This document shows, piece by piece, positions 1 to 7,768 of a stretch of DNA of 64,000 nt (position 1 is its first letter; each line of letters opens with the position of its first letter). The translations under genes were made by a program, and so were the position numbers. The notes under the pieces are model-generated. The model was not told where the DNA came from. It was given only the letters and a program-made list of their open reading frames with translations, and searched no databases. The stretch comes from Phycisphaerales bacterium UBA7800 (lineage in GTDB: Bacteria > Planctomycetota > Phycisphaerae > Phycisphaerales > Phycisphaeraceae): contig DLCK01000028.1 of assembly GCA_002480565.1 (NCBI GenBank), forward strand, positions 1 through 64,000, given 5' to 3'.

Positions 1-10
1 AACACAGCCG

Positions 11-31
11 CTCTGCGGTAAAAAATGCCTT
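11..31. repeat. Partial copy of the dispersed CTCTGCGGTAAAA intergenic repeat
   Basis: The stretch reads CTCTGCGGTAAAAAATGCCT, which matches the outer part of the inverted repeats found at 5425-5455 and 5773-5801 (core GCGGTAAAA...TGCCTT). It lies just beyond the 3' end of rimO. It is short and cut off by the window edge, so only membership in the same repeat family can be claimed. Confidence 0.5.
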
Positions 32-65
32 GTCTGCTTATTTCGTGTTAAAACACAATCCCACA

Positions 66-1577
66 TCATGCCAAAGGCAGTGAAAATGTTTTATCTAATT
101 CCTCGACGGGGCGGGCGACCAGGTCGTAGTCGGAGTGGCCGACAATACGACAATGCACCAACTCGCCGGGGACAAAATCACGGTTGGATTGAATATAGGT
201 TACCGCATCAATGGATGGTGCCTGCTGATATGTCCGGGCTGTGTATAGTCGCGTGGGGGCATCAGTGACACCTGCGGTTTGTGTACCTTGGATTTGTGAT
301 TCCTCTTCGACAAGTACATCAAACTCCGCGGACTCCTGGGCTAAATATTCATTGCGTTCAAAGACCACTTCCTGCTGAGCGAGCATCAATTCTTCGATGC
401 GATTGTCAATCACATCCTGTGGGATCGCGTGGTCGATGTGCTGCGTGCCTGCAGGTGTTCCCGGTTCAGGGGAATAGCCAAAGACACCCATATTTTCAAA
501 ACCAAAATCCTTGACGAATTGGACCAACTCTACGTGCTGTTGATCAGTCTCGCCCGGGTAGCCGGTGATGAAGGTGGTGCGGATGGTCATGCCCGGGATG
601 CGGTCGCGGAGTTTGTCCAGCAAGGTTTCAATGAGTTTGCGTGAGGTCTTGCGACGCATGTTATCCAGCACGGTGTCGTTGATGTGCTGCAGGGGGATGT
701 CGATGTAAGGCAGGATATTCTGCAACGATGCCATGCTGTCGATCATCTTGTCGGTGAAGCATGATGGGTAAGCATACATCAGTCGCAGCCATGCACCACC
801 TTGTTCACCAGCAAGCTTGTCGAGTTCCTTGAGCATGCCACTGAGTCCGGGTTTGTAACCGATGTCGTTGCCGTAGCTGGTGGTATCCTGGCCGATGAGG
901 TTCAGTTCAAAGGCGCCGTCTGCCATGAGTTCACGCGCTTCATTGAGAATCGCATCGACAGGCTTGGAACGCATCTTCCCACGGATGGAGGGGATGGTGC
1001 AGAATGCGCAGTTTTGATTGCAGCCTTCGGAGACGCGCAGATAAGCATAGTGCCTGGGGGTCAGTCGCAAGCGTGTTGCGTCGGACTCAAAGTAGCCACG
1101 ACCTTCAATGCCCCGGTGTTCCTTGGCGACGGTGGCATTGGCTGCGATGCTTGAGTAAATCGGTAGTTCAACGCCGATGTCCTTTTGGGTTGGGCGACTG
1201 CCTCGGACGGCTTCGACAATACGGTCACGGTCAAACACACCGATCATTGCATCAATGTCCGGACACCATTGGAGCATCTTGGCGCGATGGCGTTGGACCA
1301 GACAGCCTGCGACGATGATCCGTTTGATCTGTCCAGCTTTTTTGAGTTCCGCAGCGCGGTTGATCTCTCCGACCGACTCATCCTTGGAGGCTTCGAGAAA
1401 GCCACAGGTATTGATGACAATGGCATCGGCCTGGGTTTCATCGCCGATAGGCAGCAGGCCGTCTTCAGCGAGCAGCCCGAGCATCTTCTCACTGTCCACA
1501 AGGTTCTTGGGACAACCCAGGCTCACAAAGGCGACGGTGTCGATGGTTTGATTGTCAGGTTTCTGCGTGGCAGGCAT
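66..1577 (-). CDS. rimO: Ribosomal protein S12 (Asp) methylthiotransferase RimO
   Basis: Radical-SAM enzyme of the MiaB/RimO family that adds a methylthio group to a conserved aspartate of ribosomal protein S12, using two iron-sulfur clusters. In the 503-residue protein (ATG at 1577) the N-terminal UPF0004 domain shows three cluster cysteines, in GCPKN (C22), NTCGF (C58) and AGCLV (C92). The radical-SAM motif is EGCNQNCAFC (C186, C190, C193), followed by the family block PSIRGKMRS. The last ~70 residues fit a TRAM RNA-binding domain. The GCPKNxVDSE signature favours RimO over MiaB. A GTG ten codons upstream (1607) is open but has no ribosome binding site and lies inside a repeat, so the ATG is preferred. 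The gene appears monocistronic. Confidence 0.93.
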   Translation of the reverse strand: MPATQKPDNQTIDTVAFVSLGCPKNLVDSEKMLGLLAEDGLLPIGDETQADAIVINTCGFLEASKDESVGEINRAAELKKAGQIKRIIVAGCLVQRHRAKMLQWCPDIDAMIGVFDRDRIVEAVRGSRPTQKDIGVELPIYSSIAANATVAKEHRGIEGRGYFESDATRLRLTPRHYAYLRVSEGCNQNCAFCTIPSIRGKMRSKPVDAILNEARELMADGAFELNLIGQDTTSYGNDIGYKPGLSGMLKELDKLAGEQGGAWLRLMYAYPSCFTDKMIDSMASLQNILPYIDIPLQHINDTVLDNMRRKTSRKLIETLLDKLRDRIPGMTIRTTFITGYPGETDQQHVELVQFVKDFGFENMGVFGYSPEPGTPAGTQHIDHAIPQDVIDNRIEELMLAQQEVVFERNEYLAQESAEFDVLVEEESQIQGTQTAGVTDAPTRLYTARTYQQAPSIDAVTYIQSNRDFVPGELVHCRIVGHSDYDLVARPVEELDKTFSLPLA

Positions 1578-1603
1578 GGCGGGTCTCAAATGGGATGGCT
1601 CAG

Positions 1604-1683
1604 CCACAGAGATACAGAATCACAGAGCCCGGAAAGTCGATAGCTCTGTATTGTCTGATCTGTGTGTCTTTGGGCCTCTGTGG
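1604..1683. repeat. Inverted CCACAGAG...CTCTGTGG intergenic element
   Basis: CCACAGAG at 1604-1611 is matched by CTCTGTGG at 1676-1683. The interval is filled with related fragments (CACAGAG, CTCTGTAT, CTGTGTGTCTTTGGGCC). This is the well-known ACCACAGAGGCACAGAG type of short dispersed intergenic repeat, here in inverted pairing between the divergent-looking ends of rimO and the lipoprotein gene at 1717-3504. It has no coding capacity and could form a long imperfect hairpin in RNA from either strand. Confidence 0.6.
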
Positions 1684-1716
1684 TTAAATGTTTCGACTCT
1701 GATATTGGTAAACAGA

Positions 1717-3504
1717 TTATTTCAAATCAATGGTGTCCAACTCGATACCGTGGACTTTGACACCGGACTTCCAGGTGTTGGGCAGTTTCTTGATGTCCGC
1801 CAATTCATCAGCTTTGACGTTGATGACTTGCTGCGTAAAGCTGCTTGTTGAATCACTCTGCTGATACATTTCGTCAATTGCCTGGTCAGGCCAGATGCTC
1901 TGGTCACAAAGCAGACTGAAGTTGCCTTGTGGCGTGGTGTATTTGATGACGTACAACTTGTGAAAACCAAACATCAGTGCAGGTGAAGCATCGTCGGAAA
2001 GCTTGGCCAACTCACGGGTGATGACCGGCTGAAGTTTCTTTGCTGCACTGGTTTGTGCTTGTTGGAGCAAGGTCAATGCTTCTTCGCCGAAGCGTTCACG
2101 GAACATAATCACGCCAAGTTCTGAAGGATGTTTCACGAAGGTGTCTTCGTAGGCCTGTTCGATGCGATCATCATTACGAATCCAGTGATATAGACGGCGA
2201 GCGATGAAACTGGCAGGCCGGGTTGAGTAACGGGCTGCATAATTTTTCAGGTTCAATGCGACTGCTTTATCCGCTGCGAGAATCCCGCGGCGAGCATCGA
2301 ACATGGCTTTACCCGATGCGTCATAACCCAGATTGGTGATGGCCGCGGGATAGGTTCGGTTGATGCGATATTGCATGATGCGATTGCCTACGACAAGGCG
2401 ATCAATGCGGTTGTAACGGGTTTGCTGCAACAGCTTCTGAGCTGAGTAGGTCGCGTTCTGCGGGTAAGCTTGAAGCAGGGCATCAATAGCCATCGCGCGT
2501 GGGGCAGCGGCCTTGGCGTAACGGACAACATCATACAAATCGGATTTACCTTCGCGTGGTGCTTCCTTGATGATGATGCGAATGGCCTGAGCAATCATCG
2601 CAAGGTTGGCATCATTGATTTGGTTAAGCACGATCCGAGCGTCATAGACCGTGCCGTTTTGAACCAATTGTTCCATGGTGGGCAGAGGCAGCGTTTTTTC
2701 AGCAGGCAACTTGGCTTTGACACGCTTGGCTGGGGTGAATGTACGCTCGGAAGCGGTCACCTGATGGCGACTGCTCAAAAAACCATCCGAAGCAGAGAGA
2801 CTGCTGTTGGACACTATTTGCTGTGATACTTCCGGTGACACGGTGGATTGCTTTTGAGCGGCAGCAGGGCTGACAGGCGATGCGACTGCTGTATCAGTTG
2901 ACTTGGCAACAGGGGCAGGTTGTGGCAAGGGGGTTGCAACTGGCTTGGCAATTGGTGCAGGAGCAGGTTGGGCGACCGGTTTGGTAACAGGTTGAGGATC
3001 TGGTGTAGCCACTGCAACAGTGGGTGCTGGGCTATCGACCACAGGTTCTTGTTGGACAACAGGCATCGGCTTTGGAGCGGGCTGAGGCTCTGCAACTGCG
3101 ACCACAGGTGCGGGGGTTGGCTTAACGACTGGCTCAGGAGCAGGTTCTGATGTTGCCACGGTGACTTGTACCGGTTGAGGCTTGGCCTCGGGGGCAGGTG
3201 CAGGTGTCGGTTTGGCGATCGGTGTGGGTTCGACAGCAACGGCAACAGGTTCAGGTTCAGCCATGGCAGTTGGAGCCGGCGCAGGCATTGTCTCTGCAAC
3301 GGCCTTGGGTGATTTAAGCTGATTGGGTTTGACACCTTCACCAGAATGGCTTGAACGGAATGCCATGTATTCCATTTCAGCATCCTGTGCGTTTAACGGG
3401 GTCGGGTCCTGTTTTTTTGTAGACGAGGATGTACATCCAGCCATGACACATAATCCAACGACTGTGCCGGCTCCGATTTGTTTTAGCATCTCCAACATCT
3501 GCAT
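1717..3504 (-). CDS. Proline-rich lipoprotein of unknown function
   Basis: A 595-residue predicted lipoprotein: a short hydrophobic signal ends in the lipobox VMAGC (lipidated Cys about residue 24). Residues roughly 65-205 are a low-complexity Pro/Ala/Val/Gln linker with repeated PxPxP runs (for example KPTPAPAPEAKPQPVQV), the kind of extended segment that can span periplasm or cell-wall material. The C-terminal ~330 residues are a folded, Arg/Tyr/Leu-rich, mostly helical region that I do not recognise. The start ATG at 3504 follows AAGGGA at good spacing. A TonB-like PxPxP region is suggested by composition, but there is no TonB C-terminal motif, so no function is assigned. It stands alone between rimO and the rho leader. 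Confidence 0.75.
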   Translation of the reverse strand: MQMLEMLKQIGAGTVVGLCVMAGCTSSSTKKQDPTPLNAQDAEMEYMAFRSSHSGEGVKPNQLKSPKAVAETMPAPAPTAMAEPEPVAVAVEPTPIAKPTPAPAPEAKPQPVQVTVATSEPAPEPVVKPTPAPVVAVAEPQPAPKPMPVVQQEPVVDSPAPTVAVATPDPQPVTKPVAQPAPAPIAKPVATPLPQPAPVAKSTDTAVASPVSPAAAQKQSTVSPEVSQQIVSNSSLSASDGFLSSRHQVTASERTFTPAKRVKAKLPAEKTLPLPTMEQLVQNGTVYDARIVLNQINDANLAMIAQAIRIIIKEAPREGKSDLYDVVRYAKAAAPRAMAIDALLQAYPQNATYSAQKLLQQTRYNRIDRLVVGNRIMQYRINRTYPAAITNLGYDASGKAMFDARRGILAADKAVALNLKNYAARYSTRPASFIARRLYHWIRNDDRIEQAYEDTFVKHPSELGVIMFRERFGEEALTLLQQAQTSAAKKLQPVITRELAKLSDDASPALMFGFHKLYVIKYTTPQGNFSLLCDQSIWPDQAIDEMYQQSDSTSSFTQQVINVKADELADIKKLPNTWKSGVKVHGIELDTIDLK

Positions 3505-4186
3505 TCTTATCCCTTGTGCTGCTTTGGGTCATGAGTTTACTGACTGCCTGAAGCTCTCAGGCAGGTTCATATGTCTGCACACTTTACCAGATTTATTGGC
3601 ATGACTCGAACAATCCCTGCCATCGAATCGGAGAGTTTTTAACAAAATCGAAGTATGGGCTTGAATTGCAACGATAGAACGGGTTAAATATCAGTAGTAC
3701 GAATCCGATCTGATGACTGACTGTAACCGTCAGCTCCACCACTTGGGAACTCAATTTGATCCACTGACCTGACAGGGCAGCGCAATGTGGTTATTCTCTT
3801 GCGGTCAAATTGCTACGTAACGGCAAGTCGCACCAGGCTGTTACCCAGTGTTTGAAAAAGATCGTTTTCATGTCGGATATATCTTGCCAGTCCAAAGACT
3901 GCTGGATCTGTCCCCCATGCTGACATTTGAATCAATGACTGATGCCGGCCCGCCAAGCCAGTCATCACGTTGATTGTTATTTGTTACTGCATGAAGCATC
4001 GACATCGTAAACTCCTCTGTACGCGTCAACGAATGATTGACGGGATACGCTTTAGGGAGCCCGATATTGGGGCAAGAAATTGTCATTTTTCGGGTGATCG
4101 ACCGGTAACGTACCGACGATGACCCTCTATTGATATGCGATTTGGCTCTGAAATTCACAGCCAAACGCCAAATGTGATGTAACACT
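3505..4186. other. 682-bp intergenic region upstream of rho
   Basis: Long leader-like region between the lipoprotein gene and rho. It contains an imperfect hairpin at 3798-3827 (CTTGCGGT pairing with ACGGCAAG, one mismatch), and a possible 45-codon gene on the minus strand (listed separately). I see no tRNA, riboswitch or convincing promoter. The length would allow a rho autoregulatory leader, but nothing in the sequence proves it. Confidence 0.5.
3868..4005 (-). CDS. Possible 45-aa small protein
   Basis: Inside the long rho leader, on the opposite strand, an ATG at 4005 is preceded by AGAGGAG at an ideal six-base spacing and opens a 45-codon frame (begins MSMLHAVTNNNQRDDWLGG, ends WTGKIYPT). 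The same frame stays open upstream to 4401, but that longer version runs into rho and lacks a ribosome binding site, so only the short form is plausible. There is no transmembrane segment, no cysteine and no recognised motif. It could be a small regulatory or moonlighting peptide, or chance. The Shine-Dalgarno sequence is the only real support. Confidence 0.3.
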   Translation of the reverse strand: MSMLHAVTNNNQRDDWLGGPASVIDSNVSMGDRSSSLWTGKIYPT

Positions 4187-5398
4187 ATGAACGTATTTAA
4201 CGGTATCTTTGAGCAAGGTAAGAAGTCAGATGGCCGAGTCCGCGAAATGAACAACACGCTCATTTCAGACCCAACCGATCCAGTGCTTCCACACCATCTC
4301 ATCCAGAAGTACAACCTCAAACCCGGCATGCGACTTGATGTTAAACTCGGCAAGCCCTTTGGTGGCGCCAATGCCAATAACAACCGTAACAACGGTGGCA
4401 AAAAGGGACGCTATCAACGCAACAATCGACCGGCCAAAAAACTGGCCATCGCGCCCAATGCACTGGTCGTCAAAGACATTCTCAAAATTGAAGACCTTGA
4501 GCCCGAAGCCTATTTCGAATCGCTCAATGACCGACGTTTTGAAGACCTCACCAGTATCGACCCACAACCACGGATCACACTGGAATATCCCGGATGCCCG
4601 CCTTCATGCCGACTCATTGACATGTTCTGTCCCATTGGTTTTGGGCAGCGTGCCATGATTGTCTCCCCACCTAAAGCCGGTAAGACGACATTGCTTCAGC
4701 AGATCGCATTTGCCATCGAAAAGAATCATGACAATGCTGAAGTCATGGCATTACTCATTGATGAACGACCTGAAGAAGTCACCGACTTCCGACGCAACGT
4801 GCCTTGTACCGTCTTGGCCAGTTCCAATGACCACACCACCGAACAGCATGTCGCTTTGGCAGCACTCGCCATCGACCGTGCCCGTCGTAAAGTCGAGCAA
4901 GGTAAGGATGTCGTGATCCTCTTGGATTCGTTGACCCGTGTCGGTCGTGCGTTTAACAATGCCCCCGGCGTTGCCAACTCCGGCCGGACACTTTCCGGTG
5001 GTATGGACTCCGCTGCCATGGCGATCCCCAAGCAAATTTTCGGCGCTGCCCGGAAGTTCGAAGAGGGTGGTAGCCTTACCATCATCGCCACCGCACTCGT
5101 CGACACCGGCAGTCGTGGTGACCAGGTCATCTTCGAAGAGTTCAAAGGCACCGGCAACATGGAACTGATTCTGGATCGTTCCATCACCGAAAAACGTGTC
5201 TTCCCTGCCATCAACCTTGCTGCATCAGGCACCCGCAAAGAACACCTGCTCATGCCCGAACCGGAGTTGGAAACCATCAACGCCCTTCGTCGCCGATTGC
5301 TGAACATGCCACCCGTCCAGCAGATCGAACAACTCCTCAAAGCCTTGGAACACTTCAAAACCAATGCGGATTTGGTGGGTATGAACCAGCCTGCGTGA
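4187..5398 (+). CDS. rho: Transcription termination factor Rho
   Basis: Hexameric RNA-dependent ATPase that terminates transcription. The 403-residue protein has a cold-shock-like RNA-binding region (about 5-125), the Rho Walker A loop PPKAGKTT (161-168), the Walker B strand DVVILLDSLTR, the Q/R-loop region with GANNxxG-like FNNAPGVANSGRTLSGGMD, and the C-terminal block FPAINLAASGTRKE. The usual N-terminal helical domain is absent. The RNA-binding domain carries an Asn/Lys/Arg-rich insert (about residues 57-85), as in other high-insert Rho proteins. Where most Rho have GFGFLR, this one reads DGRVREMNN, so the primary RNA site looks divergent. ATG 4187 is the only in-frame start after a stop at 4175. 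An alternative ATG at 4247 would remove part of the domain. Confidence 0.95.
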   Translation: MNVFNGIFEQGKKSDGRVREMNNTLISDPTDPVLPHHLIQKYNLKPGMRLDVKLGKPFGGANANNNRNNGGKKGRYQRNNRPAKKLAIAPNALVVKDILKIEDLEPEAYFESLNDRRFEDLTSIDPQPRITLEYPGCPPSCRLIDMFCPIGFGQRAMIVSPPKAGKTTLLQQIAFAIEKNHDNAEVMALLIDERPEEVTDFRRNVPCTVLASSNDHTTEQHVALAALAIDRARRKVEQGKDVVILLDSLTRVGRAFNNAPGVANSGRTLSGGMDSAAMAIPKQIFGAARKFEEGGSLTIIATALVDTGSRGDQVIFEEFKGTGNMELILDRSITEKRVFPAINLAASGTRKEHLLMPEPELETINALRRRLLNMPPVQQIEQLLKALEHFKTNADLVGMNQPA

Positions 5399-5424
5399 TT
5401 GTGGATTTTATGGTTGAATCGGAT

Positions 5425-5455
5425 AAGGCAATTTTTTACCGCTGAGGCGCAGAGG
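5425..5455. repeat. Left inverted repeat flanking the zinc-ribbon gene
   Basis: Begins AAGGCA, continues through a T tract and ACCGC, and ends GAGGCGCAGAGG. Its reverse complement matches 5773-5801 almost throughout (differences: one A/G, two extra T, T/G and G/A). Together the pair brackets a single 97-codon gene. The family is the dispersed ACCGC(A/G)GAGRCGCAGAGG intergenic repeat seen across many bacterial phyla. Confidence 0.75.
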
Positions 5456-5470
5456 TAAGAGAGAAATCAG

Positions 5471-5764
5471 ATGAGATGGCTGTTACTGATTGTCATTGTT
5501 GTATCGCCAGCTTTGTTGTATTTGGTTTTGCTTTTACTCTGTCCGTTTTGGCGTAGACGATGTCCTAGATGCAATAAAACATCATTAAAATGGCTCGGTG
5601 GATATAAGTGGGATGGGAAAAAATGTGGTGGTTCAATTTGTTTCTATGAATGTCAGAACTGTCATTCAAGATTAAAATATGATCTAAAAAATTACGTTGA
5701 TGCAAATGAGCAAGAATGGCAGAAGCACGCAATAAGAAATGAATATAAATCCGATCTCTCTTAA
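5471..5764 (+). CDS. Small membrane-anchored zinc-ribbon protein
   Basis: A 97-residue protein. Residues 1-28 are a single strongly hydrophobic helix ending in basic residues (FWRRR), so the rest should face the cytoplasm by the positive-inside rule. It is followed by a two-knuckle zinc ribbon: CPRC at about 32-35 and ECQNC at about 60-64, with an extra Cys before the second knuckle. A charged tail of about 30 residues ends the protein. No specific family is recognised. GAGAG upstream of ATG 5471 is a weak ribosome binding site. The gene is framed by inverted repeats and separates two conserved housekeeping genes, and its A+T content looks higher than its neighbours, which suggests acquisition as a unit. 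Confidence 0.6.
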   Translation: MRWLLLIVIVVSPALLYLVLLLLCPFWRRRCPRCNKTSLKWLGGYKWDGKKCGGSICFYECQNCHSRLKYDLKNYVDANEQEWQKHAIRNEYKSDLS

Positions 5765-5772
5765 CTCTGCGT

Positions 5773-5801
5773 CCTCTGCGTCTCCGCGGTAAAACTGCCT
5801 T
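5773..5801. repeat. Right inverted repeat flanking the zinc-ribbon gene
   Basis: Contains CCTCTGCGTCTCCGCGGTAA followed by AACTGCCTT, the reverse complement of the element at 5425-5455. It starts only nine bases after the stop codon of the small gene. A more degenerate relative, GGCGTCTTGGCGGTAAAACAG, follows at 5834-5854. Confidence 0.75.
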
Positions 5802-5833
5802 ACCTGTCTTTCTCATCCGATCTTGGCGCCCAT

Positions 5834-5854
5834 GGCGTCTTGGCGGTAAAACAG
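5834..5854. repeat. Degenerate GGCGTCTTGGCGGTAAAA repeat
   Basis: The segment around 5834-5854 (GGCGTCTTGGCGGTAAAACA) is a degenerate companion of the repeat at 5773-5801. It is the variant in which the core reads TTGGCGGT in place of TCCGCGGT. Both share the GGTAAAAC end. It suggests that the intergenic region 5765-6028 has collected several copies. Confidence 0.45.
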
Positions 5855-5938
5855 ATTCAATCCAACAAAATCCACCATACACCTTTGACGAATTTGCCTC
5901 AGTCGGTACACTGTGGGATTGTTTGGGTGAGTTGTCCG

Positions 5939-5970
5939 TTGCGGTTCGAATTCGAGGAATTTGACCGCAA
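5939..5970. other. Hairpin upstream of the sugar isomerase gene
   Basis: TTGCGGT (5939-5945) pairs perfectly with ACCGCAA (5964-5970) around an 18-base loop. No T tract follows, so it is not a simple terminator. The 3' half, AATTTGACCGCAAG, recurs in reverse orientation at 3798-3811 in the rho leader, also as part of a hairpin. The role is unknown. Confidence 0.4.
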
Positions 5971-6028
5971 GCGATAAGCTCATCCAACTGTTTATAACAA
6001 CACAACATCCATGAATCGGAGTTGACTT

Positions 6029-6892
6029 ATGTTTTTGACTGGCATTGCTGACGAAGCGGGTAAGGACATTCACACGCAGATCAAAGCGCACAAGGAATTG
6101 GGCTGGGACAAGATCGAGATTCGTCTGATCAACGGCGTCAACGCATCCACCCCGGCTTTGGATGAAGCAGACTTTGATGCGGCCTTGGCTGCCATCACCG
6201 AAGCAGGACTCACCGTCGCTGGATTCGGCTCAGCCATCGGCAACTGGTCACGCCCCATCACCGCGGACTTCAAAACCGACCTCGAAGATCTCAAACTCGT
6301 CATCGGCCGGATGAAAAAATGTGGTGCCAAGTACGTCCGCACTATGAGCTGGGTCCAGAAGGATGCATCCGACGAACAGTGGCGTGATGAAGCCTATCGT
6401 CGTTATGCCGAGATGGCCAAGATGGCAGAAGAAGCAGACATCATCCTGCTCTACGAAAATTGCACCGGCTGGGCATCCGAAGGTGCTGACCGCATGGTCG
6501 AGTTCATCAAGACCGTCGATTCACCCAACGTCAAAATGCTCTACGATCTGGGCAATGTCATCGGGCACGGCGAACCCGATGCCTGGAAGTTTTACCAGAC
6601 CCTTAAGCCCTACATTGAATACGTCCATATCAAGGATGCCAAGTTCAAGGGCGATCATGTGGCTTCCAACGACTTTACCTATCCCGGTGAAGGCGATGCA
6701 CTGGTCCCCAAAATCCTCAACGACATCATCGGCAGCGGTTATGACGGCCCGATCTCCATCGAGCCGCATGTGGCCACCGTGGTGCATGCCGGCGGCGGCG
6801 AAGCATCCGCTGAAGACCTTTACACCGCATACATCAAGTATGGCAGCATGGCGCAAAAACTCGTCGATGACGCAGTCGCAGCCAAGGCCTGA
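6029..6892 (+). CDS. Sugar phosphate isomerase/epimerase (xylose-isomerase-like TIM barrel)
   Basis: A 287-residue soluble protein of the AP endonuclease 2 / xylose isomerase-like TIM-barrel superfamily, which isomerises or epimerises sugars or sugar derivatives with a divalent metal. The four metal-ligand positions can be read in order: E143 (LLYENCTGW), D173 (MLYDLGNV), H200 (YVHIKDAK) and E245 (SIEPHV). There is no signal peptide, so it is cytoplasmic. GGAG eight bases before ATG 6029 supports the start. It is monocistronic, with its own strong terminator at 6919-6953. The substrate cannot be deduced. Carbohydrate use is likely, given the many glycan genes further on. Confidence 0.85.
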   Translation: MFLTGIADEAGKDIHTQIKAHKELGWDKIEIRLINGVNASTPALDEADFDAALAAITEAGLTVAGFGSAIGNWSRPITADFKTDLEDLKLVIGRMKKCGAKYVRTMSWVQKDASDEQWRDEAYRRYAEMAKMAEEADIILLYENCTGWASEGADRMVEFIKTVDSPNVKMLYDLGNVIGHGEPDAWKFYQTLKPYIEYVHIKDAKFKGDHVASNDFTYPGEGDALVPKILNDIIGSGYDGPISIEPHVATVVHAGGGEASAEDLYTAYIKYGSMAQKLVDDAVAAKA

Positions 6893-6918
6893 AGTAAATT
6901 GAAAACGTCCAACTTTGA

Positions 6919-6953
6919 CAACTGCTCATCGCTTATGGGCAGTTGTTTTTTTT
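6919..6953 (+). terminator. Rho-independent terminator of the isomerase gene
   Basis: CAACTGC (6919-6925) pairs with GCAGTTG (6939-6945) around a 13-base loop and is followed directly by eight T residues. It lies 27 bases after the isomerase stop codon. Confidence 0.9.
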
Positions 6954-7000
6954 CGCAATCCGGACGAGCATGGAAAAAGTTTTGTACTCAATGAGTACAT

Positions 7001-7042
7001 GTAAAAAAAGTCAGCCACACCTGTTGCTGATGTGGCTGACTT
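7001..7042 (-). terminator. Rho-independent terminator of the minus-strand stress operon
   Basis: AAGTCAGCCACA (7008-7019) pairs with TGTGGCTGACTT (7031-7042), a perfect 12-bp stem. Read on the minus strand the stem is followed by a run of seven T (complement of the A run at 7003-7009). It therefore ends transcription coming from the operon 8495-7095. Confidence 0.88.
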
Positions 7043-7094
7043 GTGTTTATTTTCACATGTCATGTGACATGATTGTGATTGGAACTTTCTCAGG

Positions 7095-7382
7095 TCAATC
7101 GAACTTCTGGGCAAAGGATGCAAATCCCATTGCGATGAAGATCAGAAGCATGGCTCCAATTAGCAGCGCAGCTCCCGGCGTCATGACCTGTAACAGCAGG
7201 TTGTAGAATCCGGCTGCCAAGGTCAGTACCCCAAGGATACTGAGCATGCCTGAGACCATGTATAACGTCATTGCTTTAGCCAGTTGATGGATTTCCGATT
7301 TGGCCAATCGACCTTCAGCTTCAACTAACTCGGTCATTTTTACAGCCAATAGTCCCATATGCTTTAGCACAGCTAAACTCAC
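7095..7382 (-). CDS. Holin-X-like (phage holin superfamily III) membrane protein
   Basis: A 95-residue protein with an amphipathic N-terminal helix (about 12-37, with EAEGRLAKSEIHQLAKA) and two hydrophobic segments (about 38-60 and 68-90). This is the layout of the Actinobacterial Holin-X / DUF1469 family of small inner-membrane proteins, which in bacteria usually accompany DUF883-type proteins rather than phage genes. The start taken is GTG 7382. An ATG nine codons in (7358) is an alternative. It is the last gene of the sigma-54 operon and is followed by the terminator at 7001-7042. Its neighbour DUF883-like protein is the usual partner. A role in envelope stress is inferred from this context. 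Confidence 0.7.
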   Translation of the reverse strand: MSLAVLKHMGLLAVKMTELVEAEGRLAKSEIHQLAKAMTLYMVSGMLSILGVLTLAAGFYNLLLQVMTPGAALLIGAMLLIFIAMGFASFAQKFD

Positions 7383-7421
7383 TTTCTATCTCGATCAACA
7401 AAGTCAATGACGCTTGGTCAT

Positions 7422-7694
7422 TTAGTGACGGTTAAGAAATGTTGCAGCCAGAAAACCAGCGCCAGCTGCAACCAAGGTTGTTGTGATGGGACGCTCACGG
7501 ACTTGTTTTCGAGCCCGTTTGAGTCCCTTGGTTATCTCGTGATTAGCCTTGTCCTTGACTTCGTTAAAGGTCTGTTTGCTTTCGTCAACAACTGTATTTG
7601 AGATTTGTTCAAGATCCTCTTTGATCGTGAACAGATCGCGTTTGAGTGTTTTGATTTCTTTGCGGATATTTGAATTGTTTTGGTTACCGACCAT
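7422..7694 (-). CDS. DUF883-like (ElaB/YqjD/YgaM type) membrane-anchored protein
   Basis: A 90-residue protein starting at ATG 7694. A long charged helical stretch (residues about 8-60, IRKEIKTLKRDLFTIKEDL) leads to a C-terminal anchor with the family signature VRERPITTTLVAAGAGF (basic VRERP motif, then a Gly/Ala-rich transmembrane helix). E. coli ElaB/YqjD relatives bind ribosomes at the inner membrane in stationary phase and are under RpoS control. Here the gene sits in a sigma-54-driven operon between the YflT-like and holin-like genes. The frame is open for 18 more codons upstream, but that extension is basic and has no support. Confidence 0.8.
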   Translation of the reverse strand: MVGNQNNSNIRKEIKTLKRDLFTIKEDLEQISNTVVDESKQTFNEVKDKANHEITKGLKRARKQVRERPITTTLVAAGAGFLAATFLNRH

Positions 7695-7768
7695 AGTATG
7701 TATCTTTCTTCTTCTATGTAAAAATGTTTGAGTTACATTAGTAAACATTGTTGGTGTTTTTGTAATTA

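Noticed and set aside
2814..3383. 189-aa open frame antiparallel in phase to the Pro-rich lipoprotein linker
   Set aside because: Leu/Pro/Ser-rich shadow of the repetitive linker on the same strand in another frame.
3868..4401. 177-aa open frame on the minus strand over the rho leader and rho start
   Set aside because: It overlaps the rho N-terminus, has no ribosome binding site at its long start and has low-complexity residues; only the 45-codon part with its own Shine-Dalgarno is kept, at low confidence.
5930..5985. Possible tRNA around GGTTCGAATTC
   Set aside because: The T-loop-like string is accidental; no acceptor or anticodon arms can be drawn and the local pairing is a simple hairpin.
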